A stretch of DNA of 64,000 nt from Treponema sp. C6A8 (GCF_000619925.1 NZ_KK211042.1:124001-188000), one strand, 5' to 3'; counted from the stretch's first letter, positions 49,648-59,853 are shown. Numbers and translations are program-made. Notes: generated by a model not told the origin, from the letters alone.

Positions 49648-51264
49648 ATGAAAAAATCTAAGTTTATGACAGCCCTTCTGGCGGCTGCCTTTTTTACGAT
49701 TTCTGCTTTTGCGGCAAATCCCGACAAAGACATCGTAATTTTGTACACAAATGATGTTCACTGCGGCGTTGATGACAGCATCGGCTATGCAGGACTTTCC
49801 CTCTACAAGCAGGAAATGAAAGAACTTACCCCTTACGTTACCCTTGTAGATGCCGGAGATGCCCTTCAGGGCGCTACAATCGGTTCATTTTCAAAAGGCG
49901 AATACATCGTTAACCTTATGAACGAAACAGGTTATGACCTTGCCATTCCTGGTAACCACGAATTTGATTACGGAATACCACAGTTAATGAAAATGTCAAA
50001 AAAGCTTAAATGCGGTTACATTTCCTGCAACTTCTTAAACAAAAAAGGCAAGGCTATTTTCCCGGCTTATAAAATCTTCTCTTATGGAGATACAAAAGTT
50101 GCCTTCGTTGGTGTAAGCACACCAGAAACATTAGTTGCCTCAAATCCGGTAACCTTCCAGGATAAAAAAGGAAATACAATTTATGATTTTGGCGGCGATA
50201 AGGGCGGCATGAAAATGGTTGAACTTACACAGGCCGCAATCGACGAAGCACGCAGCAAGGGCGCAGACTTTGTAATTCTCCTTGCCCACCTTGGAGAAAA
50301 AACTACAGTTTCTGACTGGAATTCCATGAACCTCATTGCAAGAATTTCTGGTGCAGATGCCCTGATTGACAGCCACAGCCACGAAATTACTCCTCTTCTT
50401 ATGGCAGAGGATAAAGATGGAAAAGCAATACCAATCACACAGAGCGGAACAAAGCTTCTAAACATCGGTAAAGTAACAATTTCAACAGAAGGAAAAATTA
50501 CTACAGAACTTGTTTCTCAGGTTCCGGCAAAAGACAGTGAAAGTAAAGATGCCAGAATCGCTGCAGAAATTGAAACAATTAAGGCTGATATTCATAGAAG
50601 CTTAAATAAAACAATAGGCTACATTGATTATGAACTTCCTGCCCTTGATGCAAATAAAAAATGGCTTACACGAAGCGGAGAGCTTCCTCTTGGTGATTTT
50701 ATTACAGATGCTGGAAAAGCTATTTTCAAGGCAGATGTCGCTATAATTAACGGCGGCGGTATTCGCGGCGGAATTGATAAAGGTGATATAACTCTTTATG
50801 ACATGCTCAGCGTTCATCCTTTTGGAAACTATATCTGCCTTTATGAAATTTCAGGCCAGTCTCTTCTTGATGAACTTGAATACGGTGCAAAAAAAGTTCC
50901 AGAAAACTTTGGTGGATTTTTACATGTTTCCGGCATTAGCTATAAAATTAATACGGCAATCCCAAGTTCTGTAGAAGTTAATGAAAAAGCCTGCTTTACA
51001 GGAAATGTAAACGGAGAATATCGTGTTCACGATGTTTATGTAAACGGCCAACCTTTGGACGTAAACAAAACTTACAGAATTGCAGGTCCTGACTTTGTAA
51101 TAGCAAACCACGGAGACGGACATCTCTTTAAGGGGGCAAAACTTATAAATTCTGTTACCCCAATGGTAGACTGCGATGTTCTTACGGAATACGTAAAGAG
51201 CCTTGGCGGCAGCTTCCCAGAAAAATACAAGGAAGCCCAGAACCGCATTGTGATTGAAAAATAG
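49648..51264 (+). CDS. 5'-nucleotidase / UshA-family metallophosphatase
   Basis: 538 residues. Cleavable signal peptide (MKKSKFMTALLAAAFFTISA, then FAANP), so secreted or periplasmic. Metallophosphatase motifs YTNDVHCG, DAGDALQG, GNHEFDYG and LLAHLG, then the C-terminal 5'-nucleotidase domain with INGGGIRGGIDKGDIT and GPDFVIANHGDG. It dephosphorylates nucleotides outside the cell membrane and could supply bases or nucleosides to the pyrimidine catabolic system; that link is inference. Start after CTGGAGG. Divergent from the DUF1343 gene. Confidence 0.92.
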   Translation: MKKSKFMTALLAAAFFTISAFAANPDKDIVILYTNDVHCGVDDSIGYAGLSLYKQEMKELTPYVTLVDAGDALQGATIGSFSKGEYIVNLMNETGYDLAIPGNHEFDYGIPQLMKMSKKLKCGYISCNFLNKKGKAIFPAYKIFSYGDTKVAFVGVSTPETLVASNPVTFQDKKGNTIYDFGGDKGGMKMVELTQAAIDEARSKGADFVILLAHLGEKTTVSDWNSMNLIARISGADALIDSHSHEITPLLMAEDKDGKAIPITQSGTKLLNIGKVTISTEGKITTELVSQVPAKDSESKDARIAAEIETIKADIHRSLNKTIGYIDYELPALDANKKWLTRSGELPLGDFITDAGKAIFKADVAIINGGGIRGGIDKGDITLYDMLSVHPFGNYICLYEISGQSLLDELEYGAKKVPENFGGFLHVSGISYKINTAIPSSVEVNEKACFTGNVNGEYRVHDVYVNGQPLDVNKTYRIAGPDFVIANHGDGHLFKGAKLINSVTPMVDCDVLTEYVKSLGGSFPEKYKEAQNRIVIEK

Positions 51265-51270
51265 ATGCCG

Positions 51271-51333
51271 TGTCATTGCCGGACTTGATCCGGCAATCTA
51301 TAAGAGATTATCGGGTCAAGCCCGATAATGACA
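51271..51333. repeat. Family E palindromic element (TGTCATT termini)
   Basis: 63 bases bounded by TGTCATT and AATGACA, containing GCCGG-ACTTGAT-CCGGC and ATCGGG-TCAA-CCCGAT hairpins. Very similar palindromic units are widespread in proteobacterial intergenic regions, so this may be a mobile repeat. It lies between convergent genes. Confidence 0.7.
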
Positions 51334-51342
51334 TACGATTTA

Positions 51343-51669
51343 TTAGGTGGCCTCGGTAATCGAGTTTATGAGATGAAATTCATTCTTGAAGCCCGTGGCC
51401 GCCAGCGCCTTCTCCGCCTCGTTAGATAAAGACAAAAAATACAGCTTGTGACCGTACTCTTCAGCATCATTGAAGGCGGCCATCAAAAAGCCTACCCCTG
51501 AAGGATCCAGTTCAACCAGCTGAGACATATCAAGAACTATATTCTTAAAAATTACAGCTTCATAAAGAGTATTCTGAAATTCACCCATTGTATAAGCGTT
51601 CAAGGCGCCTTCCAGAATGTAAAGGTGATAGTTTGCACCGTCTTTTTCTGTAATAGCTAACTGATCCAT
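51343..51669 (-). CDS. STAS-domain anti-sigma-factor antagonist
   Basis: 108 residues after GGGAGG. A single STAS domain: LEGALNAYTMGEFQNTLYEA, then NIVLDMSQLVELDPSGVGFLM, in which Ser in DPSGVG is the usual phosphorylation site. Such proteins switch partners with a kinase/anti-sigma factor when dephosphorylated by a SpoIIE-type phosphatase. Two such phosphatases are encoded immediately upstream on the same strand, but no serine kinase partner is in the window. Confidence 0.9.
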   Translation of the reverse strand: MDQLAITEKDGANYHLYILEGALNAYTMGEFQNTLYEAVIFKNIVLDMSQLVELDPSGVGFLMAAFNDAEEYGHKLYFLSLSNEAEKALAATGFKNEFHLINSITEAT

Positions 51670-51684
51670 TTACCTTTACCTCCC

Positions 51685-54330
51685 TTAAAGTCCAATATCA
51701 CTTAAAAGCGAATCTAGTTCATCAAGCTCTGATGTATCAAAACCTTCCGGCGGAGCATCATGCTGAACGACAACTGCAGGCTTTTCTGGCTCTGGTGTCT
51801 GGGCATTTTCTGTCTGAACGTCAATCTGCTGGTCAGAAACATCTTCCGGAAGTTTTGCAGTCTGCTTTTCTGCAACCTGAGCGTCAAGCTGCTTCTGTTT
51901 TTCTTCAAACTGAGCTTCTGACATTTCGCGGGAGTTATCAATCTGGAAGAATGAAGGTGTTTCCTCTGACGCAGCTTCACTGCCGCCACTAACGGCAGCC
52001 TCACCCGCACCAGCGGCCCCAGCACCTTCTGCAGCACTTCCTTCAGCCCCAGCTTCTGCCACTTCTGCAGCAGCACTTTCAGCCTGAACAGCCGCCTGCG
52101 CTTCTGCCGCTGCCTTTTCTGCCTCGGCCTTAGCCGCAGCTTCTTCATCAACATATTTGGCAGCAGTTTCGTATTTCAAAATCAAGATACTAACGTCGTC
52201 TTCCATTTCCTTCTGCATGAACTTTTTAAGCGCATCAAAAGTAAACTGAGTCATTCGCTGTGCAGGATAAGTTGAGTTATCAATAAGCATGCGCTGAACA
52301 CGCTCACGACCAAACTGCTCACCACGAAGCGAGTGAGACTGCAAAAGACCGTCTGTACAGGCAAGAAGAATATCACCGCGGTTAAGCTTTGTAGATTTAA
52401 CCGAAATATAAGGAGAAATATCTTTTACGAATCCAAGAACGTGACCGCTACCCTGGATTTCAATAACGTTGTTGTAAACCTGAGTATAAGAGAAGAGGGC
52501 CGGAATACCGCAGTTGATGTAATACATTGTGTCAGTATCAAAATCAACAATCATAAATAGGCCGGCAAAAATTGTACCCTTACGAAGGCTGTTTCTTACG
52601 AACTCGTTGAGCTTAACAACAAGCTGCTTAAAGTTGTGGGTTTCTGCCAGGTAAGAACGGATGATGGACTTAAGGATGACCATACTCATAGAAGCCGCAA
52701 TACCCTTACCGCTCAAGTCACCTACTACAAAGAGGTAGCGTTTGTCTGTCAAACGGATAACGTCGATAAACTCACCACCAATGTTATGAGAAGGAACCAT
52801 CAGATAACCGATATCAACCTTAGGGTTCTTGATTGTATCGATGTTTTCCTGAATAGAAGTAATAATCTGAGAAGACATGCGGATTTCGCGGTTTACGACC
52901 GTCATGATATCCTTGTTCGCAATGTTACGCATGTAGTAACCGAATACGAAGAAGTTTGAATAGAGACGGCTGAAAATTACAGAATCGCGGGCTGTAAAGT
53001 GGTCACCACCAACCTTTTTACCAAGACAGATAAGACCAAAAATAGTATGACCTTCAGCAAGAATAATGAAGGCATCAGATTTGGTGTAGGCAAAGAGGTC
53101 ATAAATCTCTTTTTTCATATCTGAAAGGAAGTGGTTATCCTCTACTTCCTCATAAGATACGACAGTCTTGTTTATGTTAAGAAGGTTTTCAAGAACCGGA
53201 GTATTTGCCAGCTGAATAGTATTGCGGACATTGGCAGTAGTATAGGCAATTCCCAAAGTGTTCATAGTATCAATGATGTAAACTGTCATTGAAGTATTTT
53301 CTACGTTCTTTTTGATTGCGTTGAACACCTTTGCGGCAATAAGGTCCATTTCAGTTTCTGCATAGTCAATTCCGGCAAGATCAGTTTCCAAAGAATCTTC
53401 ATAGTCAGAAGTATAAATATGCCCCATAGAAGAAAGCTTATCATTAATGCGGAAAGAAACCAGAACCGCCAGAACAGAAACGATAAGGAAAGGAATAAGG
53501 AAGGCAGCTTCCGCATAAGAGTTCTGAGGACGGATAAAGATAAAGAGAACTCCGACAAAAGCAGCCGGCAAAATATATGTCAAAAGAATTCTGAGGAAGC
53601 CGACAAAAAGACCTCGCGCAGAAGGAACGTTCTTTTTATTAAGGGCGCTGGAAATAATTACAAACAAAAGAAGCGGAGGGAATTCGAACAAAAGTGTAAT
53701 CTTAAGGTAGCGGGCAGCAAGGAACTGAATTGCAAGATATGCTCCCCACATAAGGATAATACCCTCACCTATTACCGAACAGCGGTAGCGGTGAAGCTGG
53801 TTAGTACCGTCTTCCTCTGCAACCTGAAGTCCCAGATAGCAGAAAACCGGGAATACGATTTTTGAAATTATAAATTGAAGACTGTACCATCTGATAGGGA
53901 AGAAATCTGAAGCCGGACGGTCAAAAAGATATGGTGAAATGATGCGCACACCATCTTCAAGACGAACTACAACATCGGATACCTTAAAGAGATTTATGTA
54001 AATGATAAAAAGGTAAAGAATCCAGCGGAAAATCTTTGCGTAAGTAGGTTCTCGGCGCTTTGTAAGGGCAAGCAGGCTGGAACTGAGCATTAAAATGCTT
54101 ACGCTGTCCAGAATAAGTACAAGACGCATAAGCTGGGCTGTAAACTTTGCAAGCCAGAAATCTTTAAGAACAAGAATAATTGTAAAGAGGATTGCCTCTA
54201 CAGTACACAAAAGCAGGGAAACAGAAATACCTGATGCATCATAAGATTCATCACGAATGCGTCTATCTACAATGTTTGCAATAAAGAAAAGCTGAACACA
54301 TAAGAAAATATTAAGTAGAATATATACCAT
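51685..54330 (-). CDS. Multi-TM SpoIIE/PP2C-type phosphatase with Ala/Glu-rich tail
   Basis: 881 residues. Residues 1-300 contain about eight membrane helices; about 330-480 resembles a GAF-type sensor; about 490-700 is the SpoIIE phosphatase (VPSHNIGGEFIDVIRLTDKR, VVGDLSGKGIAASMSM, GDILLACTDGLLQ, MEDDVSILILKYE). Residues 710-800 are a low-complexity Ala/Glu tract. It should dephosphorylate the adjacent STAS protein in response to a membrane or cytoplasmic signal. Start lies one base from the upstream stop, so it is coupled with the other phosphatase. Confidence 0.88.
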   Translation of the reverse strand: MVYILLNIFLCVQLFFIANIVDRRIRDESYDASGISVSLLLCTVEAILFTIILVLKDFWLAKFTAQLMRLVLILDSVSILMLSSSLLALTKRREPTYAKIFRWILYLFIIYINLFKVSDVVVRLEDGVRIISPYLFDRPASDFFPIRWYSLQFIISKIVFPVFCYLGLQVAEEDGTNQLHRYRCSVIGEGIILMWGAYLAIQFLAARYLKITLLFEFPPLLLFVIISSALNKKNVPSARGLFVGFLRILLTYILPAAFVGVLFIFIRPQNSYAEAAFLIPFLIVSVLAVLVSFRINDKLSSMGHIYTSDYEDSLETDLAGIDYAETEMDLIAAKVFNAIKKNVENTSMTVYIIDTMNTLGIAYTTANVRNTIQLANTPVLENLLNINKTVVSYEEVEDNHFLSDMKKEIYDLFAYTKSDAFIILAEGHTIFGLICLGKKVGGDHFTARDSVIFSRLYSNFFVFGYYMRNIANKDIMTVVNREIRMSSQIITSIQENIDTIKNPKVDIGYLMVPSHNIGGEFIDVIRLTDKRYLFVVGDLSGKGIAASMSMVILKSIIRSYLAETHNFKQLVVKLNEFVRNSLRKGTIFAGLFMIVDFDTDTMYYINCGIPALFSYTQVYNNVIEIQGSGHVLGFVKDISPYISVKSTKLNRGDILLACTDGLLQSHSLRGEQFGRERVQRMLIDNSTYPAQRMTQFTFDALKKFMQKEMEDDVSILILKYETAAKYVDEEAAAKAEAEKAAAEAQAAVQAESAAAEVAEAGAEGSAAEGAGAAGAGEAAVSGGSEAASEETPSFFQIDNSREMSEAQFEEKQKQLDAQVAEKQTAKLPEDVSDQQIDVQTENAQTPEPEKPAVVVQHDAPPEGFDTSELDELDSLLSDIGL

Positions 54331-54331
54331 A

Positions 54332-55726
54332 CTAATAACCTACCTTTGCAATCATCATTGTAATATCATCGTGAAGTTTCTTATCACCATTATATTTCAT
54401 AACCAAATCTACAATATCATCGACCATTTTCTGAGGCTCTTTTGCTGCACCAGCCTGCAGGGTCTTCTTGAAAATATCAGTTTCACCAAGTTCAACACCG
54501 CTTTCATCCATAACTTCAGAAACACCGTCGGTAGCCATAAGGATTACGTCTCCGCGGAAGAGGCGTTTTTCTGCAACAGTAACATCACCCATATCAAGGA
54601 TTCCGACAAGGCTGGCATTTGAAGTAAGAGGCTTTATGCGGTAACCGTTTGGAGAAGGAGAAAGAATAATAGGGTCAGACATGGAAGCATTGATGTAGCG
54701 GATTGTCATTCGCTCTGTATCAACAATTCCAAGGAACAATACAGTATATTTATCCTGAAGGTGCATTCCCTTAATAGCCTTATCAACCGAATGAATTACA
54801 CCAACCAGGTCGTTTTTATCTTCAATAATCTGAACAGTGTTCATTACCAAACCCATAATCAGGGCGGCAGGAAGTCCCTTACCGGATACGTCTCCAAGCA
54901 TCAGAAGGGTTCGGCTCTTATCAATTGGAAGAATTGAATAATAGTCACCGGAAACGTTTACCAGAGGGCGGTAATATGTAGCAATCTTAAGGTTCTGAAT
55001 GCTTGGAATACGCTGAGGCAGGAAGGACTGCTGTGTAATAGCAAGCTGTTCCCATTCCTTTGTTGTATCAGAAATTTCAGAAAGAGTACCGATTGTGCGT
55101 GTTCGCGAAATAAAGCGCTTGTATTCCTCAAAAAGGCGGTCATAAACGTCAGTATCGAAAAGGCGGGTATATTTACAGAAAACAAATACGTGATTTTTCT
55201 GATAGCAGAGGAAGAATCCGCGGGCTTTTTTAAACTTAGAAGTAACACCAATATGATGATCAAAGAAATAAAAGCCGTCTTCCCAAGTTGCCGGGTAGTT
55301 CAGGTCGATAGTTCTATGAACAGTTTCAGAAGTAGAAATGCGGCTTGGACTGTTGTAAAGAACGTAATTTTTTTCTCGGTCAATTACGATTACAGAACAG
55401 TCACCTTTTTTTTCCAGAACTTCAGAAACATTGTTTACAAAGTCATCGCGTGAATAACTGAAACGAAGCTTATCGATAAATTCACTCAAAAGAGTTGTTT
55501 CACCAGATTCGATAGTATGCCTGCGGGCAAAATTCAAAAGATATTTGAGAGCCTTGTTTGCGCAGAAAATTACTGTAAGAAAAAGAATGGCAGTAATAAG
55601 AAAAATATAGATATTTGCATTATTTGAAAGAGTAAGCGGCGTTAAAAGAACTGAAAGAATGATAAAAAGAAGGGCCGAAAGTGTGTAAATGGCCGATAAT
55701 ATGATTTTTTTACATGTTCGATACAT
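54332..55726 (-). CDS. Membrane-anchored SpoIIE/PP2C-type phosphatase
   Basis: 464 residues. Two N-terminal membrane helices (about 9-30 and 37-60), a possible sensor region (about 75-215), then the phosphatase domain from about 230: ATYYRPLVNVSGDYYSILP, LMLGDVSGKGLPAALIMG, GDVILMATDGVSEVMDE and LHDDITMMIAKV. It is first of a three-gene STAS/phosphatase operon. AGAGG precedes the ATG. A 14-bp palindrome lies upstream. Confidence 0.9.
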   Translation of the reverse strand: MYRTCKKIILSAIYTLSALLFIILSVLLTPLTLSNNANIYIFLITAILFLTVIFCANKALKYLLNFARRHTIESGETTLLSEFIDKLRFSYSRDDFVNNVSEVLEKKGDCSVIVIDREKNYVLYNSPSRISTSETVHRTIDLNYPATWEDGFYFFDHHIGVTSKFKKARGFFLCYQKNHVFVFCKYTRLFDTDVYDRLFEEYKRFISRTRTIGTLSEISDTTKEWEQLAITQQSFLPQRIPSIQNLKIATYYRPLVNVSGDYYSILPIDKSRTLLMLGDVSGKGLPAALIMGLVMNTVQIIEDKNDLVGVIHSVDKAIKGMHLQDKYTVLFLGIVDTERMTIRYINASMSDPIILSPSPNGYRIKPLTSNASLVGILDMGDVTVAEKRLFRGDVILMATDGVSEVMDESGVELGETDIFKKTLQAGAAKEPQKMVDDIVDLVMKYNGDKKLHDDITMMIAKVGY

Positions 55727-55740
55727 AAATAGCCTCTAGC

Positions 55741-55754
55741 ATAGTTTAAACTAT
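55741..55754. promoter_or_regulatory. Perfect palindrome ATAGTTTAAACTAT
   Basis: 14 bases, in the leader or promoter of the phosphatase operon, close to the TAAAAT and GATAAT -10-like hexamers on the minus strand. It could be an operator. Confidence 0.4.
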
Positions 55755-55819
55755 TTTATCATATTATCGGCGTTTTTGGAGAAAAAATTAATGTTATAAA
55801 CGCTTGTAAAAATGTGTTA

Positions 55820-55868
55820 GTGCGGTTAACTTCATCTGGAAGTTGGTAACTTTCCTTTTTAACCGCAC
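55820..55868 (-). terminator. Cruciform-like terminator after dnaJ
   Basis: Outer GTGCGGTTAA/TTAACCGCAC (10 bp) encloses an inner GGAA-GTT/AAC-TTCC pairing. ATTTTTAC follows on the minus strand. It starts 3 bases after the dnaJ stop. Confidence 0.7.
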
Positions 55869-55871
55869 GCA

Positions 55872-57011
55872 TTACTCTAATGAAGAAAGCTTCATCAACT
55901 GAGGTTCTTTTGGAGGATTTTCGAGGGCAAGATACTGAGAAAGCAAATCCTTCTGTTTTGTAGAAAGCTTTGTTGGAATCTGCACCATGATTTTTACGTA
56001 CAAATCACCCTTGCGGCCAGTAGCTCCGGCTGGAACACCTTCACCCTTAATGCGAAGAAGCTTGCCGTTTGCAGTTCCGTCCGGCACTTTTATCGTAATC
56101 TTCTTACCATCAAGGCCAGTTATTGTAATTTCGCAGCCCAGCGCGGCCTGTACCATTGTAACAGGAACAGCGCAGTACAAATCCTGACCGTCGCGTTCAA
56201 AGAGTGGATGCTGCTCAACGTGAAGTACAACTACAAGGTCTCCTGCAGGACCGCCGTTTTCGCCAACGTCACCCATTCCGCGGATTACGATACGCTTTCC
56301 GTTATCAACACCGGCTGGGATTTTAAGAGACATTTCCTTGCTCTTTTCCTGAATACCAGTTCCGCGGCATTTTGGACAAGGCTTGTCGATTGTTGTACCC
56401 TTTCCGCGGCAGGTAGGACATGGCTGCTGAATTGTAAAGAAGCCGTTGCCCTGGCGAACCTGACCCACACCTCCACAGGTAGGACAAGTTTTTCTGCTTG
56501 AGCCGGCAGCGCCGCCACTTCCGTGACAGGCATCGCAGGCTTCGTTGTGCTTAAAGTGAATTGTTGCGCTTGTTCCGTAAACTGCGTCCTTGAACTGAAT
56601 GTTCAAATCGTAGCGAAGGCTTGAACCTGCAGCAGGGCCCTGAGAACGTGATGAACGTCCGCCGCCAAAACCGCCTCCAAAGATACTGTCAAAAATATCT
56701 CCAAAGCCGCCGCCTGCTCCGCCGAACAAGTCGCTGAAATCGTGGAAGGCGTGAGAATATCCGCCTCCACCACCCTGACCCATTCCGTCAAGGCCGGCAA
56801 AACCGTACTGATCATAGATTGGACGCTTCTTTTCATCAGAAAGAACTTCGTAAGCTTCTGTTGCCTCGCGGAATTTTTCTTCCGCAGACTTATCTCCCGG
56901 ATTTCTGTCCGGATGATATTTTACGGCGAGCTTGCGGTATGCCTTTTTGATGTCATCCTGAGTTGCGGATTTTTCTACGCCTAATACTTCATAATAATCA
57001 CGTTTTGCCAT
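55872..57011 (-). CDS. dnaJ: Chaperone DnaJ
   Basis: 379 residues. J-domain with HPDRNPGD (HPD at about 33-35), a Gly/Phe-rich stretch (residues 75-120), four zinc-binding repeats [24 protein letters not shown] and CPKCRGTG, and a C-terminal substrate-binding part. It stimulates the DnaK ATPase. dnaK lies upstream on the same strand, separated by a miniature family B hairpin. Confidence 0.97.
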   Translation of the reverse strand: MAKRDYYEVLGVEKSATQDDIKKAYRKLAVKYHPDRNPGDKSAEEKFREATEAYEVLSDEKKRPIYDQYGFAGLDGMGQGGGGGYSHAFHDFSDLFGGAGGGFGDIFDSIFGGGFGGGRSSRSQGPAAGSSLRYDLNIQFKDAVYGTSATIHFKHNEACDACHGSGGAAGSSRKTCPTCGGVGQVRQGNGFFTIQQPCPTCRGKGTTIDKPCPKCRGTGIQEKSKEMSLKIPAGVDNGKRIVIRGMGDVGENGGPAGDLVVVLHVEQHPLFERDGQDLYCAVPVTMVQAALGCEITITGLDGKKITIKVPDGTANGKLLRIKGEGVPAGATGRKGDLYVKIMVQIPTKLSTKQKDLLSQYLALENPPKEPQLMKLSSLE

Positions 57012-57053
57012 ATATGTTTCCTAAAAGCTTCTAAATAAAATGTAACCTAAAAA

Positions 57054-57104
57054 ATGAAAAAATGCTTCCGCAGAGAACCTGATCTCCGCTCCGCATTTTT
57101 TCAT
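57054..57104 (-). terminator. Miniature family B hairpin after dnaK
   Basis: A perfect 12-bp outer stem ATGAAAAAATGC/GCATTTTTTCAT, then TTCCGC and CGCTCC, then GAG-AACCTGAT-CTC. The outer stem and TTCCGC plus GAACC blocks match the ends of full-length B1-B3, which have about 100 further structured bases in the middle. It has T-runs on both strands. It could reduce dnaJ transcription relative to dnaK. Confidence 0.75.
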
Positions 57105-57158
57105 AGTCAAATTAGTTACTTATAACTTCCGGGCAAATAACCTGCCCAAAAGTTCAGC

Positions 57159-59123
57159 TTACTTTTCGTCTTTAACCTCATACTCAACATCATCAGCGTT
57201 GCCTTTGTTAAAGCTGCTTGATGAAGAAGCACCAGCGTCGCCTGCATTTGCACCTGCACCAGCGTCAGCTCCTGGCTGAGCTCCAGTGGCTCCGGCTGCA
57301 CCTGCGGCACCCTGCTGTTTATAAAGTTCTTCGGCAATCTTGTAAGAAGCCTGTTTCAAAGCTTCAGTCTTAGCCTTGATGTCTTCTACATTGTCAGACT
57401 GCAAAGCCTGGCGGAGAGCTGCGATAGCATCGTCAATCTTCTGCTTTTCAGCTGCATCAACCTTGTCGCCAAGATCTTTTACAGATTTTTCTGTAGCGTA
57501 AATCAAGCTGTCAGCTTCGTTTTTAGCATCAACGCTTTCACGGCGAGCCTTATCTGCAGCAGCATTAGCTTCTGCATCTTTTACCATCTTGTTAATTTCA
57601 TCTTCGCTCAAACCAGAAGAAGAAGTAATCTGGATGTGCTGTTCCTTACCAGTTCCCAAATCTTTTGCAGATACGTGAACAATACCGTTTGCATCGATAT
57701 CGAATGTAACTTCAATCTGTGGAACACCACGTGGAGCTGCTGGAATACCTACAAGGTCAAAGCGTCCGAGTGTACGGTTCTGGTCAGCCATTTCACGTTC
57801 ACCCTGAAGTACGTGGATAGATACTGCAGTCTGTCCGTCAGCAGCAGTAGAGAATACCTGGCTCTTCTTTGTAGGAATTGTTGTGTTACGTGGAATAAGT
57901 TTTGTCATTACTCCACCCATTGTTTCAATACCAAGAGAAAGAGGAGTTACATCAAGAAGAAGAACGTCTTTTACGTCTCCGCCAAGTACACCACCCTGGA
58001 TAGCTGCACCAACTGCAACTGCTTCATCAGGGTTAACTCCCTTAGAACCTTCCTTACCGAAAATTGATTTTACAATTTCCTGAACTTTAGGCATACGAGA
58101 AGAACCACCAACCAAAAGAACTTCGTCAATCTTGTCTGCTGTAATTCCAGCGTCAGCCATAGCCTTGCGGCAAGGTTCCTTAGTTCTTTCGAACAAATCT
58201 TCTGTCATCTGTTCAAACTGAGCGCGGCTCAAAGACTTCTGCAAGTGTTTTGGACCTGTTGCATCAGCTGTGATGAACGGAAGGTTGATATCTGTAGTTG
58301 TCTGGTTAGACAAGCTGATTTTTGCATTTTCAGCAGCTTCACGAAGACGCTGCATAGCCATAGGATCCTTAGAAAGGTCAATTCCTGTATCTTTCTTGAA
58401 TTCGTCAACAAGCCAGTTGATGATTGCACGGTCCCAGTCATCACCACCAAGGTGTGTATCACCGTTAGTAGATTTAACTTCAAATACACCGTCACCAAGT
58501 TCAAGAATAGAAATATCGAATGTACCACCACCAAGGTCATAAACGGCGATTGTCTTTTCTTTATCAGAATCCTGTTTGAAACCAAAAGCAAGAGAAGCAG
58601 CTGTAGGTTCGTTGATGATACGTTTTACATCAAGACCAGCGATTTTACCTGCATCTTTTGTAGCCTGACGCTGAGCATCGTTGAAGTAAGCTGGAACTGT
58701 AATAACAGCTTCTGTAACTTCTGTTCCTAGGTAGTCCTCAGCAGTTTTCTTCATCTTCTGCAAAATGAAAGCAGAAATTTCCTGTGGAGAGTATTTTTTC
58801 TTAGCTCCGTTTTCGTCAACTTCAACACGGCAGTCTGCACCGTTGTCTACAACTGTATATGGAAGCTTTGTAGCTTCGCCCTGAAGTTCAGCAAAGCGGT
58901 GACCAATAAGACGTTTTACAGAATAAACAGTGTTCTTAGGGTTTGTAACCATCTGGTTCTTTGCAGGAAGACCTACAATACGTTCACCCTTAGAAGTAAA
59001 ACCTACGATAGATGGAGTTGTACGTCCACCTTCTGAGTTCTGAATTACAACCGGTTCACCGTTTTCCATTACGGCAACACAAGAGTTTGTTGTTCCCAAG
59101 TCAATACCAATAATTTTTCCCAT
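57159..59123 (-). CDS. dnaK: Chaperone DnaK (Hsp70)
   Basis: 654 residues after AGAGG. Nucleotide-binding motifs [29 protein letters not shown] and [16 protein letters not shown]; linker [15 protein letters not shown]-terminus low-complexity Gly/Ala/Ser then DDVEYEV. It folds and protects proteins with DnaJ and GrpE. The order grpE-dnaK-dnaJ is the standard one. No CIRCE (HrcA-binding inverted repeat) was seen before grpE or dnaK. Confidence 0.98.
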   Translation of the reverse strand: MGKIIGIDLGTTNSCVAVMENGEPVVIQNSEGGRTTPSIVGFTSKGERIVGLPAKNQMVTNPKNTVYSVKRLIGHRFAELQGEATKLPYTVVDNGADCRVEVDENGAKKKYSPQEISAFILQKMKKTAEDYLGTEVTEAVITVPAYFNDAQRQATKDAGKIAGLDVKRIINEPTAASLAFGFKQDSDKEKTIAVYDLGGGTFDISILELGDGVFEVKSTNGDTHLGGDDWDRAIINWLVDEFKKDTGIDLSKDPMAMQRLREAAENAKISLSNQTTTDINLPFITADATGPKHLQKSLSRAQFEQMTEDLFERTKEPCRKAMADAGITADKIDEVLLVGGSSRMPKVQEIVKSIFGKEGSKGVNPDEAVAVGAAIQGGVLGGDVKDVLLLDVTPLSLGIETMGGVMTKLIPRNTTIPTKKSQVFSTAADGQTAVSIHVLQGEREMADQNRTLGRFDLVGIPAAPRGVPQIEVTFDIDANGIVHVSAKDLGTGKEQHIQITSSSGLSEDEINKMVKDAEANAAADKARRESVDAKNEADSLIYATEKSVKDLGDKVDAAEKQKIDDAIAALRQALQSDNVEDIKAKTEALKQASYKIAEELYKQQGAAGAAGATGAQPGADAGAGANAGDAGASSSSSFNKGNADDVEYEVKDEK

Positions 59124-59159
59124 TTTATCTACCTCTTAATTATATACTCTAATATGCCA

Positions 59160-59237
59160 GGGTGGGGAAAGCCTTCCCCTCGCTTCAAACCTTCGGTTTT
59201 ACGCTACCCCTTCTAGCGGGGACACCCCGCAACGCCC
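59160..59237. repeat. Family C structured element C2
   Basis: Core of family C between grpE and dnaK: GGGG-AAAGCCTT-CCCC, CTCGCTTCAA, AAACC-TTC-GGTTT, CGCTACCCC and GCGGGG-ACA-CCCCGC. Compared with C1, the two inner helices differ in sequence but remain paired. Unlike C1, it has no 31-bp flanking arms. Confidence 0.65.
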
Positions 59238-59241
59238 CGTC

Positions 59242-59853
59242 TTATGCCTTTGGTACCTTAACCATTACCTTAGCATGGCGGATAATTTTCTCTTTCAATT
59301 TGTAGCCCTTCAGATAAACCTGCATCAAAGTTTCCTTCTTTGCCTTTTCATCTTCAGTTCTGCCAATGGCTTCGTGCTCGTCAGGATTAAACTCATCGCC
59401 TTCTTTACCAAAGCTTACAAGACCGTATTTGTCTTCAAGCATTTTTACAAGACCCTTGTTAATCATCTTGATGCCGTCTACAACCGATTTAACATCCTTT
59501 GCAGTGGCAGCAGCGTCAATAGTGCGGTCAAAGTTATCAAGAGAATCCAGCAGGTCGCCAAGAAGATTAGCGTTTGCGTAATCAAAAGTTTCCTGCTTTT
59601 CTTTCATCATGCGCTTGCGGTAGTTATCAAAGTCAGCCGCACGGCGCAAAAGCTGGTCTTTAAGGTCAGCATTTTCTTTTTCAAGCTGCGCAATCTTTTC
59701 TTCCGGAGTAAGTTCCTTCTCCTCGCTCTTAGCAGCATCAGCAGAATCAGCTTTTTCTTCGCCTTCAGCGGCTTTAGTTTCAGTATTTTCAGCCTGATTT
59801 TCTGTCTTTTCTTTTGTCTGTTCAGTTTCTTCGTTCTGATTTTCTTCAGCCAT
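59242..59853 (-). CDS. grpE: Nucleotide exchange factor GrpE
   Basis: 203 residues from the ATG of MAEENQNEE; an upstream TTG is in frame but has no binding site. N-terminal acidic coiled region rich in Glu, then LLRRAADFDNYRKRMMKEKQE, GDLLDSLDNFDRTIDA and FNPDEHEAIGRTED, all typical of GrpE. It releases ADP from DnaK. A possible promoter (TTGACG, 18 bases, TAATTT) precedes it. A family C element lies between it and dnaK. Confidence 0.93.
   Translation of the reverse strand: MAEENQNEETEQTKEKTENQAENTETKAAEGEEKADSADAAKSEEKELTPEEKIAQLEKENADLKDQLLRRAADFDNYRKRMMKEKQETFDYANANLLGDLLDSLDNFDRTIDAAATAKDVKSVVDGIKMINKGLVKMLEDKYGLVSFGKEGDEFNPDEHEAIGRTEDEKAKKETLMQVYLKGYKLKEKIIRHAKVMVKVPKA

Noticed and set aside
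51271-51333. Ordinary terminator for the nucleotidase gene
   Set aside because: The paired termini TGTCATT/AATGACA and lack of a T-run match a palindromic repeat better than an intrinsic terminator.
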